Positions 19,539 to 27,689 are shown, counted from the first letter of the stretch. The stretch: DNA of 37,786 bases from Mesorhizobium plurifarium (GCA_000824785.1 CCNB01000042.1:1-37786), one strand, 5' to 3'. Notes: generated by a model not told the origin, from the sequence alone. Numbers and translations: made by a program.

Positions 19539-20471
19539 TTAGCTGCGGGACGCCGCCGGCTCGATCCGAACCGGTGTCGGCGCGCCGGTCTGGTTTTGCG
19601 CCTTGGTCGTGATGAAGACGCCGGCGGTGACGATGGCGGCGCCGAGCCAGGTCAGAAGCTGGTAATGCTCGCCCAGGAACAGCGTGCCGGCGAACAGGCC
19701 GACCGCCGCCGCCACGTAGCCGATCTGGCTGAGATAGACCGGGCCGCCGACGGCCTGCAGGCGGAAGAAGAAGGCGAACATCGCCGAGGCCGACGCCACT
19801 TGGCCGACCACCACCAGTGGCACGCCGCCGAGCGGGACGAAGGCCTGCCCGCCCAGAAGCGCCAGAATGCCGGCGACCAGGAGCGTGGCCGAGGCCAGAT
19901 GGCTGCCGACGGCAAGCTCGATCGGACCGGTGCCCTTCGGCCAGTCGACGGTGCGGTAGATGTTGCCGGCGGCAAGGCTGACCGGGATGAGCAGTCCGAT
20001 CGCCACCCAGAAATAATCGGCCGGCTGGCCGGCCTCGCCGCGTGTCAGCGCGACCATCACCGCGCCGACGAAGCCGACGGCGATGCCGATGATACCGAGC
20101 AGATTGGGACGCCTGACGCCGAGCAGGATCGAGAATACCAGCGTGATGACCGGCGACAGCGTGAACATGATGCCGGTGTAGCCGGCGCCGAGATGCGGGA
20201 TGGCCGAGAACATCAAGAGATTGGGAAAGGCATAGGAAATCGCCGCGGTGACGAAGAAATAGCGCAGCTTGTGCGGGGTCAGCCGGATGCGTTCGCCGCG
20301 TAAGAGAAGCGCCAAGAGCAGCACGCCGCCGGCGCCCAGCGAAATGACGAAGGCCCAGACCATCGCCGGCACCCCGGCCGCGGTCGCAAGCTTGCCGAAC
20401 GGCAGCGTCATGCCGAGCAGGCCACCCGTCACGACCAAAAGACCAATCGCCGAATCCCAGAGAAATTTCAT
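19539..20471 (-). CDS. EamA/DMT family transporter
   Basis: A 310-residue inner-membrane carrier of the drug/metabolite transporter superfamily. There are ten predicted hydrophobic helices in two EamA repeats (about 8-140 and 155-295), typical of exporters of amino acids or metabolites. The first repeat ends ... GIIGIAVGFVGAVMVALTRG, and the second LGEHYQLLTWLGAAIVTAGV, both EamA repeat endings. It is divergent from a MarR gene, and a sigma70-type promoter for it overlaps a palindrome in the gap, so it is probably the regulator's target. The substrate is unknown; related genes paired with MarR often protect against toxic metabolites. Confidence 0.88.
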   Translation of the reverse strand: MKFLWDSAIGLLVVTGGLLGMTLPFGKLATAAGVPAMVWAFVISLGAGGVLLLALLLRGERIRLTPHKLRYFFVTAAISYAFPNLLMFSAIPHLGAGYTGIMFTLSPVITLVFSILLGVRRPNLLGIIGIAVGFVGAVMVALTRGEAGQPADYFWVAIGLLIPVSLAAGNIYRTVDWPKGTGPIELAVGSHLASATLLVAGILALLGGQAFVPLGGVPLVVVGQVASASAMFAFFFRLQAVGGPVYLSQIGYVAAAVGLFAGTLFLGEHYQLLTWLGAAIVTAGVFITTKAQNQTGAPTPVRIEPAASRS

Positions 20472-20522
20472 CGGGCTGTCCTGTCGCTGCGTGGCCGCTT
20501 GGCGGCCGGTTCATCTTCCGGT

Positions 20523-20554
20523 AAGATAGCGTAAAGATTCTTTATGTCAAGATA
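20523..20554 (-). promoter_or_regulatory. DMT exporter promoter overlapping a MarR-type operator
   Basis: On the minus strand TTGACA (complement of 20545-20550) and TATCTT (complement of 20523-20528) are 16 bases apart, a good sigma70 promoter for the exporter. The near-perfect palindrome TAAAGATTCTTTA (20532-20544) lies in the spacer, and AAGAT recurs at 20523, 20534 and 20549. A bound MarR dimer would cover both boxes and the start region of its own gene. Confidence 0.65.
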
Positions 20555-20570
20555 CTTTGCGGTGAGAGAT

Positions 20571-21056
20571 ATGGATCGAGCGGGCAGGGCCATGGAGCAG
20601 TGGCGACGGGAGCGGCCGGATCTCGACGTATCGCCGATGGGCGTCATCGGGCGCCTCAACGAGGTCTCGGCGCTGATCGCGCGCGACCGGCTCGCGCCGG
20701 TCTTCGCTCGCTTCGGGCTGCAGGCTGGCGAATTCGACGTTCTGGCGACGCTACGCCGGTCGGGCACGCCCTATGCGCTGACGCCGACCGAACTCTATGA
20801 GGCGACGATGGTGACGTCGGGCGCCATGACCGCCCGCCTCGACCGTCTGGAAAAGGCCGGACTGATCCAGCGCGCGCCACACCCCAGCGACCGGCGCGGC
20901 GTTGTTGTGCAACTCACCGCAAAAGGCCGCGAGCTCACCGACGATGCGCTCACCGTCCACGTCGCCAACGAGCACCAGATCCTTTCAGGTCTGACGAGCG
21001 AAGACCGGGAAATGCTGGCGAAACTGCTGGAAAAACTGATCGGAAGCCTAAGCTAG
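20571..21056 (+). CDS. MarR family transcriptional regulator
   Basis: Dimeric winged-helix regulator of 161 residues. It shows the MarR helix-turn-helix (LTPTELYEATMVTSGAMTAR) and wing (LEKAGLIQRAPHPSDRRGVVVQLTAKG with the conserved Asp-Arg-Arg). I chose ATG 20571 over ATG 20544 because 20544 lies inside the palindromic operator, while 20571 has GGTGAGA upstream. It diverges from the DMT exporter and probably represses both genes until a ligand binds; the ligand is unknown. It converges on the DUF1178 gene with only seven bases between stops. Confidence 0.9.
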   Translation: MDRAGRAMEQWRRERPDLDVSPMGVIGRLNEVSALIARDRLAPVFARFGLQAGEFDVLATLRRSGTPYALTPTELYEATMVTSGAMTARLDRLEKAGLIQRAPHPSDRRGVVVQLTAKGRELTDDALTVHVANEHQILSGLTSEDREMLAKLLEKLIGSLS

Positions 21057-21063
21057 CCGCGCC

Positions 21064-21489
21064 TTAGTTCCGATCCTCCGGAAAACTCGGGATCGGCATG
21101 AACTCGACGCCGTCCTCGATAAGGCTCTGCGCCTCTTCCGGTGTCGCTTCGCCATAGATGCCGCGCGGGTCGGTCTCGCCGAAATGGATCTTGCGCGCCT
21201 CCTCGGCGAACTTGTCGCCGACATAATCGGCATTCTCGCGCACCTTCTCGGCCAGCGCCTTCAGCTGCGCCAGCGCCTGCTTCTGCGCCTCGCCCATGGC
21301 CAACGCCACCTTCTCCTGCTTGCGCGAGGTCGAGACGGCCGGCGCCATCAGCGCCTTCTCGACCTTGTGCGAGCCGCAGCTCGGGCAATCCACGAAGCCG
21401 CGCTTCTTCTGGGTGTCGAAATCGTCATTGCTGCGGAACCACGCCTCGAATTCGTGCTCGTGTTCGCAGATCAGGGAAAAACGGATCAA
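21064..21489 (-). CDS. DUF1178 family protein
   Basis: A 141-residue cytoplasmic protein of the proteobacterial DUF1178 family. The N-terminal zinc-ribbon-like part has Cys8 and, in FVDCPSCGSHKVEKALMAP, the pair Cys35/Cys38. The C-terminus has the family pattern KFAEEARKIHFGETDPRGIYG and EEAQSLIEDGVEFMPIPSFP. The role is unknown. The ATG overlaps the nitrilase stop codon by four bases (ATGA), so translation is coupled and it is the last gene of the comF-grxC-nitrilase cluster. The steady pairing with a nitrilase/omega-amidase-like gene in rhizobia hints at a shared task. Confidence 0.88.
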   Translation of the reverse strand: MIRFSLICEHEHEFEAWFRSNDDFDTQKKRGFVDCPSCGSHKVEKALMAPAVSTSRKQEKVALAMGEAQKQALAQLKALAEKVRENADYVGDKFAEEARKIHFGETDPRGIYGEATPEEAQSLIEDGVEFMPIPSFPEDRN

Positions 21490-22352
21490 GAGGCGGCACC
21501 CCTGAGACGCGGCGCTTCGCTTGCCCCGGCATTGACGGTGAAGTCCCGCGCATTCTTCAGATTAGGGATCTTGCGGCGCGCGGCAAGCGACTGGGCAGGA
21601 TCGATCTCGGCGACGATCACGCCTGGCTCGTTATGCGCGGCCTCGGTGATGATGCGTCCCCACGGATCGACGATCAGCGAATGGCCATAGGTTTCGCGCC
21701 CATCCTCATGCAGGCCGCCCTGCGCGGCGGCGATGACATAGGCGCCGTTCTCGATGGCGCGGGCGCGCAGCAGCACATGCCAATGCGCCTCGCCGGTCTG
21801 GCGCGTGAAGGCGGCGGGCACCGTCAGCACCTCGGCTCCGGCCATCGCCTCGGCGCGAAACAGCTGCGGGAAGCGCAGGTCGTAGCAGACGGCAAAGCCC
21901 AGCCTCGTTCCGTTGACGTCGGTCACGGCCGCTTCCGTTCCCGGCTCGTAGGACGCGGATTCGCGCCAGCTCTCGCCATTGTCGAGATCGACATCGAACA
22001 TATGGATCTTGTCATAGCCGGCGATCAGGCTGCCGTCAGGCGAAAACAGGAACGCGCGATTGGCAAGCTTGCCGTCGGCGCGACGGATCGCCGTCGAGCC
22101 GACATGCAGATAGATGCCGAGCTCCTTCGCCAGTCTGCGTGCCGTGGCGACGACCACGTCCTTGTCCTCGGTGGTAAAAGCGGCCGCACCGGCTTCCTTG
22201 TCGCGCACCAGCGCGCCGGTCATTTCCGGCGTCTGGACGTAGGTGGCGCCCTGGCCGGCGGCCTGCCGGACCAGGATCTCCATGTCGGCGGCGTTGCGTT
22301 CCGGACTGGTGCCCGAACGCATCTGCACAGCGGCGGCCTTGAAAACCCCCAT
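21486..22352 (-). CDS. Carbon-nitrogen hydrolase (Nit/omega-amidase type)
   Basis: A 288-residue enzyme of the nitrilase superfamily, branch 10 (Nit1/Nit2-like). Related proteins are omega-amidases or deaminated-glutathione amidases that clear faulty transamination products. The catalytic triad is complete: Glu43 (TPEMTG), Lys115 (YDKIHMFDVDL) and Cys156 (AVCYDLRFPQLFR). The typical omega-amidase signature DIDLPG-like stretch is not present here; the motif reads FDVDLDNGESWRES, closer to the Nit1 subgroup. The ATG at 22352 lies two bases after the grxC stop. A TTG six bases upstream overlaps that stop and is less likely. It overlaps DUF1178 by four bases. Confidence 0.9.
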   Translation of the reverse strand: MGVFKAAAVQMRSGTSPERNAADMEILVRQAAGQGATYVQTPEMTGALVRDKEAGAAAFTTEDKDVVVATARRLAKELGIYLHVGSTAIRRADGKLANRAFLFSPDGSLIAGYDKIHMFDVDLDNGESWRESASYEPGTEAAVTDVNGTRLGFAVCYDLRFPQLFRAEAMAGAEVLTVPAAFTRQTGEAHWHVLLRARAIENGAYVIAAAQGGLHEDGRETYGHSLIVDPWGRIITEAAHNEPGVIVAEIDPAQSLAARRKIPNLKNARDFTVNAGASEAPRLRGAAS

Positions 22353-22354
22353 GA

Positions 22355-22624
22355 TCAACCCCTCGCTCCGTTGGCAAGCAACACATCCAGCCGGCCCTGC
22401 GTCTCCAATTCATGGAGGTCGTCGCAGCCGCCGACATGTGTGTCGCCGATGAATATCTGCGGAAAAGTGGTGCGCCCATGCGCCCGCGAAATCATTTCCT
22501 GGCGCAATTCCGGCGAGAATGAAGCGTCATGCTCGGTATAGGTCACACCTTTGCGCTCGAGCAACCGCTTTGCGGCCGCACAATAACCGCACATCATCCG
22601 CGTATAGATCGTCACATCTACCAT
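22355..22624 (-). CDS. grxC: Glutaredoxin 3
   Basis: An 89-residue dithiol glutaredoxin that uses glutathione to reduce protein and ribonucleotide-reductase disulfides in the cytoplasm. The active site is CGYC (Cys12, Cys15) in a typical Grx fold, with RTTFPQIFIGDTHVGGCDDL, containing the cis-Pro and GG-D motif of GrxC. The length is standard. It is followed after two bases by the nitrilase gene. The 76 bases before it, after the comF stop, have no clear promoter, though the AT-rich part near 22680-22710 could supply one, so read-through from comF is likely. Confidence 0.93.
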   Translation of the reverse strand: MVDVTIYTRMMCGYCAAAKRLLERKGVTYTEHDASFSPELRQEMISRAHGRTTFPQIFIGDTHVGGCDDLHELETQGRLDVLLANGARG

Positions 22625-22700
22625 CGATCAGCAATCCTGCCTGCGCACGTCGCCCTACAGCTGTGCGAGAACGACATGCATCAAAACAACAAGTTAAGCA

Positions 22701-23456
22701 CTATATAGTTGCAGACTCATCCGGCCGAAAGTCCCCCGGCAGCACACGGGCGAAAGTGAGGACGTCGACCGCACCGGCGCCGCCCCTCTTCAACGCCTTG
22801 GCGACCGCCCGCGCCGTGGCGCCGGTGGTGTAGACATCGTCGACGACCAGCACCCGTCGCCCCGCTACCTCGATTTCGGCGTGCGGCGGCACGCGGAAGG
22901 CGGCGCGCACATTCTCCTCGCGCTCGTGCCGTTCGAGCCCAACCTGCTGGCGCGTCAGCTTCACGCGCCTGACCGCGGACGGCGAGAAGGGCAGCCCGCC
23001 GAGCTTTGCAACGGCCCGTCCGAGCTCCGCCGACTGGTTGAACTGGCGTCGGAAGAAACGCCGCCAATGCAACGGCACCGGCACGATCAGGTCGGCCTCC
23101 GCGATCAGCTCCGCGCCGGCGCGCATCATCCAGTTCGCCATCCAGGGCGCAAGGTCGGTTCGATCCTGATATTTCAGCCCCTGCACCATCTGCCGCGCGA
23201 CGCCCGAATAGATGACGGCCGCCCGCGCCCGCTCGAACGGCGGCGGATCGGCGATCGCCTCGGCAGACAAAAAACCCTCGCCCATGTCGTGGGCGAAGGG
23301 CGTTCCCATCACTGGACACCAGGGTTTTTCCAGCAGTCTCAGCTTCGGCCAGCAGGCGCCGCACAAGACGCCAGGCTGCGACACATGGCGACGGCAGCCT
23401 GCGCAGACCGGTGGGAACAACAGGCGCGCCGGCCAGGCAAGTGCCTGCCGCGTCAT
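22701..23456 (-). CDS. ComF family protein
   Basis: A 251-residue protein with an N-terminal Zn-ribbon (Cys18, Cys21, Cys32, Cys35) and a C-terminal phosphoribosyltransferase-like domain with the PRPP-loop-like VLVVDDVYTTGATARA. ComF proteins help natural DNA uptake in competent bacteria; the role in rhizobia is not established. I choose the ATG at 23456 (MTRQALAWPARLLFPPVC) since family members begin just before the first cysteine pair. The frame is open 89 codons further, but that part overlaps the divergent methyltransferase gene. It leads the cluster comF-grxC-nitrilase-DUF1178. Confidence 0.88.
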   Translation of the reverse strand: MTRQALAWPARLLFPPVCAGCRRHVSQPGVLCGACWPKLRLLEKPWCPVMGTPFAHDMGEGFLSAEAIADPPPFERARAAVIYSGVARQMVQGLKYQDRTDLAPWMANWMMRAGAELIAEADLIVPVPLHWRRFFRRQFNQSAELGRAVAKLGGLPFSPSAVRRVKLTRQQVGLERHEREENVRAAFRVPPHAEIEVAGRRVLVVDDVYTTGATARAVAKALKRGGAGAVDVLTFARVLPGDFRPDESATI

Positions 23457-23565
23457 ATCCTGGATCGCTATGGTCTTGATCTTGTGCACCGGATCGGCCA
23501 CGTGAAAGGAACCTCGCGCCACCTTAACACCACTCCGGCATGCGCGGACAACAGGAAGCTTTTCA

Positions 23566-24438
23566 TTGCAGCCCTTGATCGACACCGAGCTCTGGCTCGC
23601 GCGCAAGCGCAGGGCTCTTGCCCGCCCCGTCGAAGGCGCCGATTTCCTGATGCGGCGCGCCGCGGAGGACCTTGCCGATCGGCTGGGCGCCGTCGAACGC
23701 CGTTTCGGCACGGCGGCGGCCATGTTCTGTCAGACATCGGCGGCGGCACAGGTGCTTGCCGACAGCGGCAAGGCCGGCGAAATCCTGCGCGTCGAGATGG
23801 ACGAAGCGTTTCTGGCCGGCAATCCCGGCCTGGTAGCGCCGCCGGAGACCGTGCCGTTCGAGGAGGGCAGCCTCGATCTCGTCATCTCCCTGCTCTCGTT
23901 GCATGCGATGAACGACATTCCCGGCGTGCTCGCGCAAATCCGCCGGGCGCTGCGACCGGACGGGCTGTTCCTCGGCGCTCTCGCCGGCGCGGGCACATTG
24001 GCGGAATTGCGCGAGAGCATGCTTGCGGCCGAGACGGAGCTATACGGCGGCGCGAGCCCGCGCATCCTTCCCTTCACCGACGTGCGCGACGCGGGCGCGC
24101 TGTTGCAGCGCGCCGGCCTGGCATTGCCGGTCGCCGATGTCGAAACGGTCGCGGTGCGCTACGATACGCTGTTCGATCTCGCCGCCGATCTGCGCGCCAT
24201 GGGCGAAACCAGCCCTCTTCTCGATCGCAGCCGCCGGCCGGCCGGCAGACGCCTGTTTGCCCGCGCCGCCGAAATCTACGCCGAGCGGTTCTCGGATCCG
24301 GACGGCCGTATCCGAGCAAGCTTTTCGATCGTCTGGATGTCGGGCTGGGCGCCCGACGCCTCGCAGCAGAAGCCGCTCAAGCCCGGATCGGCCAGGGTCT
24401 CGTTGAAGACAATCCTGGAGAACCCGCCGAAAGGTTGA
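23566..24438 (+). CDS. SAM-dependent methyltransferase-fold protein (BioC/NDUFAF5-like)
   Basis: A 290-residue protein resembling the BioC/NDUFAF5 group. In mitochondria NDUFAF5 hydroxylates an arginine of a complex I subunit, and rhizobial homologues are related in sequence. The N-terminus LIDTELWLARKRRALARPVEGADFL is characteristic. Motif I is weak (CQTSAAAQVLADSGKAG), while the conserved DLVISLLSLHAMNDIPGVLAQIRRALRPDG and AALAGAGTLAELRESMLAAE-like segment (LGALAGAGTLAELRESML) are clear. The start is TTG with AGGAAG ahead of it. It is divergent from comF. Whether it methylates or hydroxylates its substrate cannot be told from sequence. Confidence 0.8.
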   Translation: MQPLIDTELWLARKRRALARPVEGADFLMRRAAEDLADRLGAVERRFGTAAAMFCQTSAAAQVLADSGKAGEILRVEMDEAFLAGNPGLVAPPETVPFEEGSLDLVISLLSLHAMNDIPGVLAQIRRALRPDGLFLGALAGAGTLAELRESMLAAETELYGGASPRILPFTDVRDAGALLQRAGLALPVADVETVAVRYDTLFDLAADLRAMGETSPLLDRSRRPAGRRLFARAAEIYAERFSDPDGRIRASFSIVWMSGWAPDASQQKPLKPGSARVSLKTILENPPKG

Positions 24439-24470
24439 CCGCTGCGCCTGCGAAGGCCCGATCGGCTTCG

Positions 24471-24656
24471 TCAGCGGGAGAAGGCCTGGACCAGCCTGCT
24501 GTTATTATCGCTGAACAACCACTGGAGCGCATCCATGGCCCTGCCGACGCCACCGATGATCACCAGCGACAGCACGGTAACGATCAGGCCATATTCGATG
24601 GCTGTGGCGCCCGTTTCGTCTTCAATGAATTGCTGCAGCAGGTTTTTCATCGCCAT
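24471..24656 (-). CDS. Flp/Fap type IVb pilin, orphan
   Basis: A 61-residue prepilin. The short leader MAMKNLLQQFIEDETG ends before the type IVb processing site, followed by ATAIEYGLI and a hydrophobic helix (VTVLSLVIIGGVG). These are the features of the Tad-secretion pilin Flp. AGGGATCG precedes the ATG at 24656; a second ATG two codons on is also possible. No tad assembly gene or prepilin peptidase lies within the window, so it is probably exported by a Tad system encoded elsewhere, or is non-functional alone. Confidence 0.9.
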   Translation of the reverse strand: MAMKNLLQQFIEDETGATAIEYGLIVTVLSLVIIGGVGRAMDALQWLFSDNNSRLVQAFSR

Positions 24657-24761
24657 CGATCCCTCATGCAGAAATTCTAATGTCCTACCTGTTAAGAAAG
24701 GTTAACGGTAAAAGCTTAACAGCAAGTGAAACATCGCTGTGCCGGAAAATCGTTAACCACG

Positions 24762-25082
24762 TCAGCACTCGCCGCTGCGGCTGCCGTCGTTGCGGATGAC
24801 GCAGATTGAACTGGGCAAGGGCTGCAGCACGCTGCGGCGCACGGTGTATGTATTGAGGCGATGGCCGATCGATCCGGTCGCCGTCATGTCGAGCCCACCG
24901 GAGAAGCCGTCGCGGGCGCTTTGCGGCCGGGTCTGGTTGTCCAGGAAAGGCGTCGCGATCAGCGCCAGCGCCACGGCGGCCGAGCCGAAGAGAAGCGTGA
25001 TCCGCAGGATGCCCATGCCGGCGTCCGCCACGCGGAAGCCTCGGCCAGGCCGGATCGAGTCCCAGTCTCTTTCAAGGCTCAT
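24762..25082 (-). CDS. Small single-pass membrane protein, unknown function
   Basis: A 106-residue protein of unknown function. It starts MSLERDWDSIRPGRGFRVADAG and has one hydrophobic helix at about 26-46 (GILRITLLFGSAAVALALIA), followed by a short polar tail that would lie in the periplasm and ends in a Cys-containing segment. I recall this pattern as a conserved rhizobial hypothetical near argJ and the Flp pilin, but give no function. The frame extends 20 codons upstream, with a possible ATG at 25100; GGGAAA precedes 25082. The neighbouring Flp pilin, on the same strand, has 105 bases between them. Confidence 0.7.
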   Translation of the reverse strand: MSLERDWDSIRPGRGFRVADAGMGILRITLLFGSAAVALALIATPFLDNQTRPQSARDGFSGGLDMTATGSIGHRLNTYTVRRSVLQPLPSSICVIRNDGSRSGEC

Positions 25083-25249
25083 GCCGCGTTTCCCAATCAT
25101 CGACGATCCCGCCGCGCGAAACGGCCTCGGGCAATTTTTCACGCCGAGATAAATCTTCCATTAACGCTGGCTAAAGCAGCTCCAGGAAAAGTGCGAAACA
25201 GCCGCTGCCTTCCGGAAACGGTGGACTGCCGCCGAGGCGGGCCGTGAAA

Positions 25250-25672
25250 TCACAAAAGATCGATGAGGAACTGGATGAGCGGCGCGTCGGCCGGCGGCAT
25301 CGGATAGTCGCGCATCTGCCGCGGCCTGACCCATTTGAGCCCCTGCCCTTCTTTGGGCTGCGCGATCCCACGGAAGCGGCGGCAGACATAAAGCGGCATC
25401 AGCAGATGGAAATCGTCATAGGAATGGCTGGCGAAGGTGAGCGGCGCCAGGCACGGAATCTCCGTTTCGATGCCGAGTTCCTCATGCAATTCGCGGACCA
25501 GGCACTCCTCCGGCGTCTCGCCGGGCTCGACCTTGCCGCCTGGAAACTCCCACAGCCCGGCGAGCTGTTTACCCTCGGGACGCTGCGCCAGGAGGACGCG
25601 CCGGTCGGCGTCGACCAGCGCGCAGGCGGCGACCAGAAGCAGGCGCTTTCCTGGTGGCTTGACCTCGCTCAT
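25250..25672 (-). CDS. mutT: NUDIX hydrolase (MutT-like 8-oxo-dGTP diphosphatase)
   Basis: A 140-residue NUDIX hydrolase that would remove oxidised 8-oxo-dGTP before incorporation. The NUDIX box is complete at residues 45-67: GGKVEP, then GETPEE, RELHEELG (GX5EX7REUXEEXGU). The N-terminus LLLVAACALVDADRRVLLAQRPEGKQLAGLWEFPGG and the C-terminal KWVRPRQMRDYPMPPAD match MutT. The ATG at 25672 overlaps the GNAT stop by four bases; the upstream-open frame is antisense-like and rejected. It is the last gene of argJ-GNAT-mutT. Confidence 0.93.
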   Translation of the reverse strand: MSEVKPPGKRLLLVAACALVDADRRVLLAQRPEGKQLAGLWEFPGGKVEPGETPEECLVRELHEELGIETEIPCLAPLTFASHSYDDFHLLMPLYVCRRFRGIAQPKEGQGLKWVRPRQMRDYPMPPADAPLIQFLIDLL

Positions 25673-26448
25673 GCGCCCGGCGGCCGTCGATAATGGTAGC
25701 GATAGACTTCCTCGAAGCCGAGCGACCGGTAGAGCGAGAGCGCCGGTAGATTGCCGGCCTCGACCTGCAGCCAGGCTTCGCGCGCGCCGCGCAACCGCGC
25801 CCATTTCAGCGCCGAGAGGATGAGATTGCGGCCATGGCCCTGTTTGCGCGCGGACTTTTCAGTGGCGACCTCGAACAGGCCGGCGAGATCGCCGTCATGG
25901 ACGCAGATCAGCGTCGCCAGCGGCTCGTTGCCGTCCTCGAGCGCGAACAGCCCCGCTTCCGGCTGGATGGCGCCGATGACCTCCGACAGGCCGGGCCGCA
26001 GCGAGGCGTCCGAGCCGCTCGTCCTGAGCGACGCGCCGATGAAGCGGCTGATGTCCTTGAGCGGTATCTGGTCCATGGCCGCGCCAAGCTCGAGGTCCTT
26101 CAGCGGCAGCCGCATGACCAGGGATTCGTCGAACCTGTTCCAGCCGCCCTTGTCGAGATGCCTGGACAGCACCTGTCCCGACAGCGGCGACATACGGAAG
26201 GTCAGCGGCCGGCCATAAGCATCGAAGCGCCTTGCGGCGCGGCCGATGCGCTCCTCGATGGCATGCGTGTCGCCGGGATCGAGCGGATTGACCGAATTCA
26301 GGCGCTTGGCGGGGAGACCGGCGGTCAGCCGCACCACCCAGGTCCCGTCATAATGGACGGCGGCCGCCGGCCAGGCGCGAAAACCCGCCGCCTCGTAGCG
26401 GCGCACGACCGCCAGCACGCTTGCCGGATGCCCGGACACCGGCGCCAT
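25669..26448 (-). CDS. GNAT family N-acetyltransferase
   Basis: A 259-residue protein with a C-terminal GNAT fold. The acetyl-CoA-binding loop is EVATEKSARKQGHGRNLILSALKWA near 200-225 (R/Q-x-x-G-x-G/A region: RKQGHG), and the closing pattern GNLPALSLYRSLGFEEVYRYHYRR is typical. The N-terminal half is longer than simple GNATs and may form a second degenerate domain. The ATG at 26448 shares one base with the argJ stop (TGATG), and its end overlaps mutT by four bases, so the three are coupled. Its substrate is unknown; in rhizobia this gene is found steadily between argJ and mutT. Confidence 0.88.
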   Translation of the reverse strand: MAPVSGHPASVLAVVRRYEAAGFRAWPAAAVHYDGTWVVRLTAGLPAKRLNSVNPLDPGDTHAIEERIGRAARRFDAYGRPLTFRMSPLSGQVLSRHLDKGGWNRFDESLVMRLPLKDLELGAAMDQIPLKDISRFIGASLRTSGSDASLRPGLSEVIGAIQPEAGLFALEDGNEPLATLICVHDGDLAGLFEVATEKSARKQGHGRNLILSALKWARLRGAREAWLQVEAGNLPALSLYRSLGFEEVYRYHYRRPPGA

Positions 26449-27689
26449 CAGCTCCGATAATCGCCGTTGATGGCGACATATTCCTTGGTGAGGTCGCAGG
26501 TCCACACCGTCGCCTTGCCGCGGCCGATGCCGATATCGGCGCGGATGCGGATGTCATCGCGCTTCATATAGGCCGAGGTCGCTTCCTCCGAATAGCCCGG
26601 ATCGCGCTCGCCCTCATGCGCGAGCCGATTGTCGCCGAACCAGATCGACAACCGGTCGCGGTCGGCGGGCTCGCCGGCCTTGCCGACGGCCATGACGACG
26701 CGGCCCCAATTGGCGTCCTCGCCCGCGACCGCCGTCTTGACCAGCGGCGAATTGGCGATCGAAAGCGCGATCCGCTTGGCCGAACGCGCCGACTTGGCGC
26801 CGGTGACGGTGACTTCGACCTGTTTGCGCGCGCCCTCGCCGTCGCGCACCACTTGCAGCGCCAGCGATTTCAGCACCTTGCCGAGCGCCCGGCGGAACGC
26901 GCCGAGCCGCGCATCCTTGGGGTCGGCGACCGCCGGTGCGCCGCGCGCGGCGGCCTTGCCGGTCGCGAAGATGAGCAGCGTGTCGCTGGTCGAGGTATCG
27001 CTGTCGACGGTCACCGCATTGAAGGTCTTGGCCGTGCCGCGCGACAGCAGGTCCTGCAGCACGGGGGCGGCGATCGGTGCGTCGGTGGCGATGAAGGAAA
27101 GCATCGTCGCCATGTCGGGCGCGATCATGCCGGCGCCCTTGGCGATGCCGTTGATGGTCACGTCAACGTCGCCGAGCTTGACAATCTGAGTTGCCACCTT
27201 CGGATAGGTGTCCGTGGTCATGATCGCCTTCGCCGCCTCGGTCCACAGATCCGGCTTGCCGTCCTTGACCAGGCCGGCGAGCAGGTGGCTGAATTTGGTG
27301 GTGTCGAGCGGCTCGCCGATGACGCCGGTCGAGGCCAGGAACACTTCGCTCTCGGAGCAGCCGGCGGCCTTGGCCGCCGCCTCGCCGGTCAGCGCGGTCG
27401 AAGCCTTGCCCTTCTTGCCGGTGAAGGCGTTGGCATTGCCGGAATTGACCACCAGCACGCGCGCCTTGCCGGCAGGCAGGTTCTGGCGGCAGAAATCGAC
27501 CGGCGCCGACGGACATTTCGACCTGGTGAACACGCCGGCGACGGCCGTGCCCGGATCGAAGACCATGGCGAGGAGGTCGGTTCGATTCCGGTATTTGATG
27601 CCGGCTTCGGCGGTCGCGATGCGCACACCCTCGATGACCGGCATCTTCGGATATTTCTTCGGTGCGAGCGGCGAAATCGTAGCGGACAT
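26448..27689 (-). CDS. argJ: Bifunctional ornithine acetyltransferase / N-acetylglutamate synthase
   Basis: Catalyses the cyclic acetyl transfer from N-acetylornithine to glutamate in arginine synthesis and, if bifunctional, makes N-acetylglutamate from acetyl-CoA. It has 413 residues. ArgJ is made as a precursor that cleaves itself before a threonine, which then becomes the nucleophile; here the motif reads LASTGVIGEPLD with Thr121. The residue before it is Ser, not the usual Ala. The conserved SGNANAFTG, KGAGMIAPDMATMLSFIATD and SDTSTSDTLLIFATG are present. ATG 27689 begins MSATISPLAPKKYP; the 22-codon upstream extension is arginine- and serine-rich and unlikely. It leads argJ-GNAT-mutT. 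Confidence 0.96.
   Translation of the reverse strand: MSATISPLAPKKYPKMPVIEGVRIATAEAGIKYRNRTDLLAMVFDPGTAVAGVFTRSKCPSAPVDFCRQNLPAGKARVLVVNSGNANAFTGKKGKASTALTGEAAAKAAGCSESEVFLASTGVIGEPLDTTKFSHLLAGLVKDGKPDLWTEAAKAIMTTDTYPKVATQIVKLGDVDVTINGIAKGAGMIAPDMATMLSFIATDAPIAAPVLQDLLSRGTAKTFNAVTVDSDTSTSDTLLIFATGKAAARGAPAVADPKDARLGAFRRALGKVLKSLALQVVRDGEGARKQVEVTVTGAKSARSAKRIALSIANSPLVKTAVAGEDANWGRVVMAVGKAGEPADRDRLSIWFGDNRLAHEGERDPGYSEEATSAYMKRDDIRIRADIGIGRGKATVWTCDLTKEYVAINGDYRS

Noticed and set aside
23457..23723. N-terminal extension of the comF frame (89 codons)
   Set aside because: It overlaps the divergent methyltransferase start and is Arg/Ser-rich, whereas ComF proteins start close to the first Zn cysteine pair.
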